Shown here: in pieces, positions 4,009 through 5,491 of the stretch | Numbering within the stretch: position 1 is the stretch's first letter | How the letters are laid out: each line of letters starts with the position of its first letter | Assembly (NCBI GenBank): GCA_002784795.1 | Contig: PFLZ01000112.1 | Coordinates: 14,040 to 19,530, forward strand | Source: Candidatus Magasanikbacteria bacterium CG_4_10_14_0_8_um_filter_42_12 | Lineage (GTDB): Bacteria > Patescibacteriota > Patescibacteriia > Magasanikbacterales > UBA922 | DNA: 5,491 nucleotides | Direction: 5' to 3' | The notes under the pieces: model-generated | Databases searched by the model: none | Seen by the model: the letters and a program-made list of their open reading frames with translations, nothing else | Told to the model about the DNA's origin: nothing | Position numbers and translations under genes: made by a program

Positions 4009-4413
4009 TCACTTCATTATTGAAGTGTTTTTTTTATTTTTATATATCACAGGTAAATAGAATGGACTGAAAAGGAATACATAAAAAAATATTACACCGA
4101 CAGTCATGTGTCCTTTTGAGTTTAAAATTATTGTGAAGTTCGTGACCAACATGAGTAATGTTACTATAAAAAATAGTAGTGTATTGCCTTCAATTTTTAA
4201 AATTTTGCTATAGAGTACTGTTGCAAGCGATGCGGCCAAAATATATACCGTTGATAGAAACGCAATTTCTCCTGATGAGTTTGAATCATCATATGGGGCT
4301 ACACAACAGTCGTACACTATTGGTAGCGACAGATATGCAATGTAAACAGAAAGTATAGCTATCAACAATGATGAAACAGAGAGTAAGAGTAATTTGTATT
4401 TCTGTATGTTCAT
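4009..4413 (-). CDS. Four-pass membrane protein, orphan
   Basis: The 134-residue product is unrecognised. Four hydrophobic segments are visible at about residues 8-30, 50-70, 77-97 and 104-124. The loop between the first two (31-49) holds a Cys pair (Cys36-Cys37) and acidic/Ser/Asn residues (YDDSNSSGE). The N-terminus (NIQKYK) and C-terminus (YKNKKN) are basic, predicting both in the cytoplasm and the Cys loop outside. The ATG is 9 bp after the MazG-like stop, so the two are probably cotranscribed; there is no strong Shine-Dalgarno. Codons 126-134 and the stop are encoded by the opposite strand of the module 3 terminator (T-tract and hairpin). The original C-terminus may therefore have been replaced when the + strand module arrived. 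The gene is AT-rich, unlike that module. Confidence 0.65.
   Translation of the reverse strand: MNIQKYKLLLLSVSSLLIAILSVYIAYLSLPIVYDCCVAPYDDSNSSGEIAFLSTVYILAASLATVLYSKILKIEGNTLLFFIVTLLMLVTNFTIILNSKGHMTVGVIFFYVFLFSPFYLPVIYKNKKNTSIMK
4010..4035 (+). terminator. Intrinsic terminator of module 3
   Basis: CACTTCA (4010-4016), loop TTAT, TGAAGTG (4021-4027), then eight T (4028-4035). It terminates + strand transcription. On the minus strand no T-tract follows the hairpin, so it should not terminate the convergent genes well. Confidence 0.85.
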
Positions 4414-4422
4414 AATTGAAAT

Positions 4423-4731
4423 TTATTTCTCTTTATTGATCCATTTTTTATCAATCGCATCTTCGAGGTCTATGCCGAGGAGGTGTGCATTGAGGATTGC
4501 CATGCCGACTACGTCTGCCAGTTCTTTCCCGAGTTCTTTTTTTGATTCTTCTGCTGAGACAAATTTTGAGGGTCTACTTTTTTTTCTGTGAATGAGGACT
4601 GCTTGGGTCAGCTCACCGACTTCTTCATACAATTTTAACAATGCAAAGTCTTCATCAATCTCAATATTATGTCTTTTGCCGTAGTTCATTGCATTGTTGA
4701 TCATTTTTTCTTGAAGTTCTGAGAATTGCAT
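4423..4731 (-). CDS. MazG-like nucleotide pyrophosphohydrolase
   Basis: This is a single-domain all-alpha NTP pyrophosphatase of the MazG-like superfamily. Such enzymes hydrolyse (d)NTPs to NMP and pyrophosphate with Mg2+, and are used for house-cleaning of abnormal nucleotides or in stress and phage settings. At 102 residues it has single-domain size, unlike the two-domain E. coli MazG. The metal-binding motif is visible as LYEEVGEL (Glu36, Glu37, Glu40) and KELADVVGMAILNA with Glu70 and Asp73, that is EExxE...ExxD. The insertion between them is basic (HRKKSRPSKF). The closing region (LEDAIDKKWINK) resembles the family C-terminus. The ATG at 4731 lies 35 bp after the upstream gene's stop without a clear Shine-Dalgarno. 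Substrate cannot be read from the sequence. Confidence 0.85.
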   Translation of the reverse strand: MQFSELQEKMINNAMNYGKRHNIEIDEDFALLKLYEEVGELTQAVLIHRKKSRPSKFVSAEESKKELGKELADVVGMAILNAHLLGIDLEDAIDKKWINKEK

Positions 4732-4758
4732 AACTTACATTTTGAATGATTTATTTTT

Positions 4759-4773
4759 AACCTAAATCAGGTT
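4759..4773. repeat. Short palindrome at the end of the uncharacterised gene
   Basis: AACCT-AAATC-AGGTT is a 5-bp inverted repeat that includes the end of the gene at 4767. No T-tract follows in the direction of transcription, so it is at best a weak hairpin. Confidence 0.3.
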
Positions 4774-5426
4774 ATCTCTTTGATAGATAAACCGTTGTTA
4801 AACATTTCTTTTTCAGAAACACTCCAATATTTTGGTAAATTTATCTCGAAGGTTTTGTGTAAATTTTTGATGTTGTTTCCAGTCAAAACCAATTCAAAAC
4901 GATAGACCCCAGTTCTTAATAGGCTACTCCCTGTATACGGGCGTACCTCTAGGTCCATATCTAATACGATCTCTCCTTGTTGGGAAGGTGTGATATATTG
5001 TTGTGTTGTTATTTGTGTATAATTTGGATCAATTATATAGCCAAAATCGCAAAATTTAAATAATTTTGGAGGGATGTGTTCCAGGACACTTGTTCTATAG
5101 TGACTCCAAACTAAAGACATCGGTAAAAAACTTTTATCTTCTTCAAATTCATCTCCATTTTTTTGTAGTTTTTTTGTTATCATTAATTCCAATTTTTTGG
5201 GTGCGATGTTATTTAAACTATTTATTTTGAGTCTGTAATAATAACAGTAAGGCATTGACATGTCGTCCAATCCTATAATTTGTTTTGTTTCTTGTATAAG
5301 TTTTATTCGTGTTTTGTGACAATTGGGTGAAAGAACTTTAAATTCAACATCTACTTTTGCCTTAAAAAATAAGTTTATTATTTTTTCTCTAAAAAAACTT
5401 AGGTAATTAGTGGGAAACGTAACCAA
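4767..5426 (-). CDS. Uncharacterised domain protein, 5' end doubtful (possibly truncated)
   Basis: The open frame gives up to 219 residues but its only upstream start is TTG at 5424-5426; the first ATG is codon 55. The region from about residue 24 on looks like a recurrent uncharacterised bacterial/archaeal beta-rich domain. It has KVDVEFKVLSPNCHKTRI, a YCYYYRLKI strand (60-68), FLPMSLVWSH (100-109), PKLFKFCDFGYIIDP (120-134) and GVYRFELVLTG (172-182). From memory, full-length relatives have an N-terminal membrane region before this domain; none is seen here. The first six codons overlap the 3' end of a transposase frame on the same strand, so the first 20 or so residues may be insertion-sequence DNA read by chance and the native N-terminus may be lost. 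It lies upstream of the MazG-like gene with a 35-bp gap. AT-rich (14/60 G+C in 5161-5220). Function unknown. Confidence 0.6.
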   Translation of the reverse strand: MVTFPTNYLSFFREKIINLFFKAKVDVEFKVLSPNCHKTRIKLIQETKQIIGLDDMSMPYCYYYRLKINSLNNIAPKKLELMITKKLQKNGDEFEEDKSFLPMSLVWSHYRTSVLEHIPPKLFKFCDFGYIIDPNYTQITTQQYITPSQQGEIVLDMDLEVRPYTGSSLLRTGVYRFELVLTGNNIKNLHKTFEINLPKYWSVSEKEMFNNGLSIKEIT

Positions 5427-5491
5427 AATAGATATTCATAAACTCTTTAAACAAGTTTTCATTTCTGTGATTGTACCGGTATTCCACTTCC
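5407..5491 (-). CDS. C-terminal end of a transposase, probable IS1595 family (partial)
   Basis: The last 27 codons of a minus-strand ORF enter from the right edge and stop at TAA (5407-5409). The peptide contains EVEYRYNHRNENLFKEF, which resembles the C-terminal (E/K)xEFRFNHR-x-x-x-LFxxLL end of IS1595/IS1016-type DDE transposases. Whether the transposase is intact cannot be judged. No terminal inverted repeat was recognised between its stop and 5340. It overlaps the TTG start proposed for the gene at 4767-5426 in another frame, which suggests the insertion sequence sits at, or has cut off, that gene's 5' end. Confidence 0.55.
   Translation of the reverse strand, partial: EVEYRYNHRNENLFKEFMNIYFGYVSH

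Noticed and set aside
3531..4010. The GC-rich inverted repeats between modules as integron attC sites
   Set aside because: I saw no paired GTTRRRY/RYYYAAC core sites at consistent positions, the modules carry their own promoters, and no tyrosine recombinase gene is in the window.

Overview
The window looks like an accessory-rich stretch of a small bacterial genome, most likely a Patescibacteria (CPR, Parcubacteria-like) lineage. This is inferred from the mix of gene types: a lipoprotein Asp-box propeller, a translation pair (frr, dtd) with no Shine-Dalgarno, a four-helix-bundle S23-type gene placed between them, and many tiny orphan membrane genes. No taxonomic marker is present that could settle it.

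Layout. Positions 1-1092 (+) encode a secreted, probably lipid-anchored seven-Asp-box beta-propeller. A strong promoter at 1106-1133 then starts a unit of frr (ribosome recycling factor), an S23/IVS-type four-helix-bundle gene, and dtd (D-aminoacyl-tRNA deacylase). The four-helix-bundle gene sits in a unit bounded by five 9-bp repeats on the left (1718-1762) and five on the right (2127-2171) in opposite orientation. The unit runs from the last base of the frr stop codon to one base before the dtd start codon. Four 7-bp repeats overlap the dtd stop codon.

From about 2640 to 4035 there are three head-to-tail, self-contained small-gene modules on the + strand. Each has an AT-rich promoter (TTGACA/T), a GGAGG/AAGGA ribosome binding site, a short orphan ORF (121, 85 and 88 aa) and a GC-rich hairpin terminator. 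The first and third are distinctly GC-richer than their surroundings. One encodes a soluble protein and the other two encode two-pass membrane proteins. Modules 2 and 3 end in the same double-hairpin design. This cassette-like array and the repeat-bounded four-helix-bundle unit are the two most interesting structures here.

From 4009 to the right edge the genes run on the minus strand and are AT-rich: a four-pass membrane protein, a MazG-like nucleotide pyrophosphohydrolase, an uncharacterised domain protein whose 5' end is doubtful, and the last 27 codons of a transposase of probable IS1595 type. The + and - blocks converge at the module 3 terminator, which also encodes the last residues of the minus-strand membrane protein. 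The GC percentages given for individual 60-bp lines were counted by eye from the sequence; no database search was possible.
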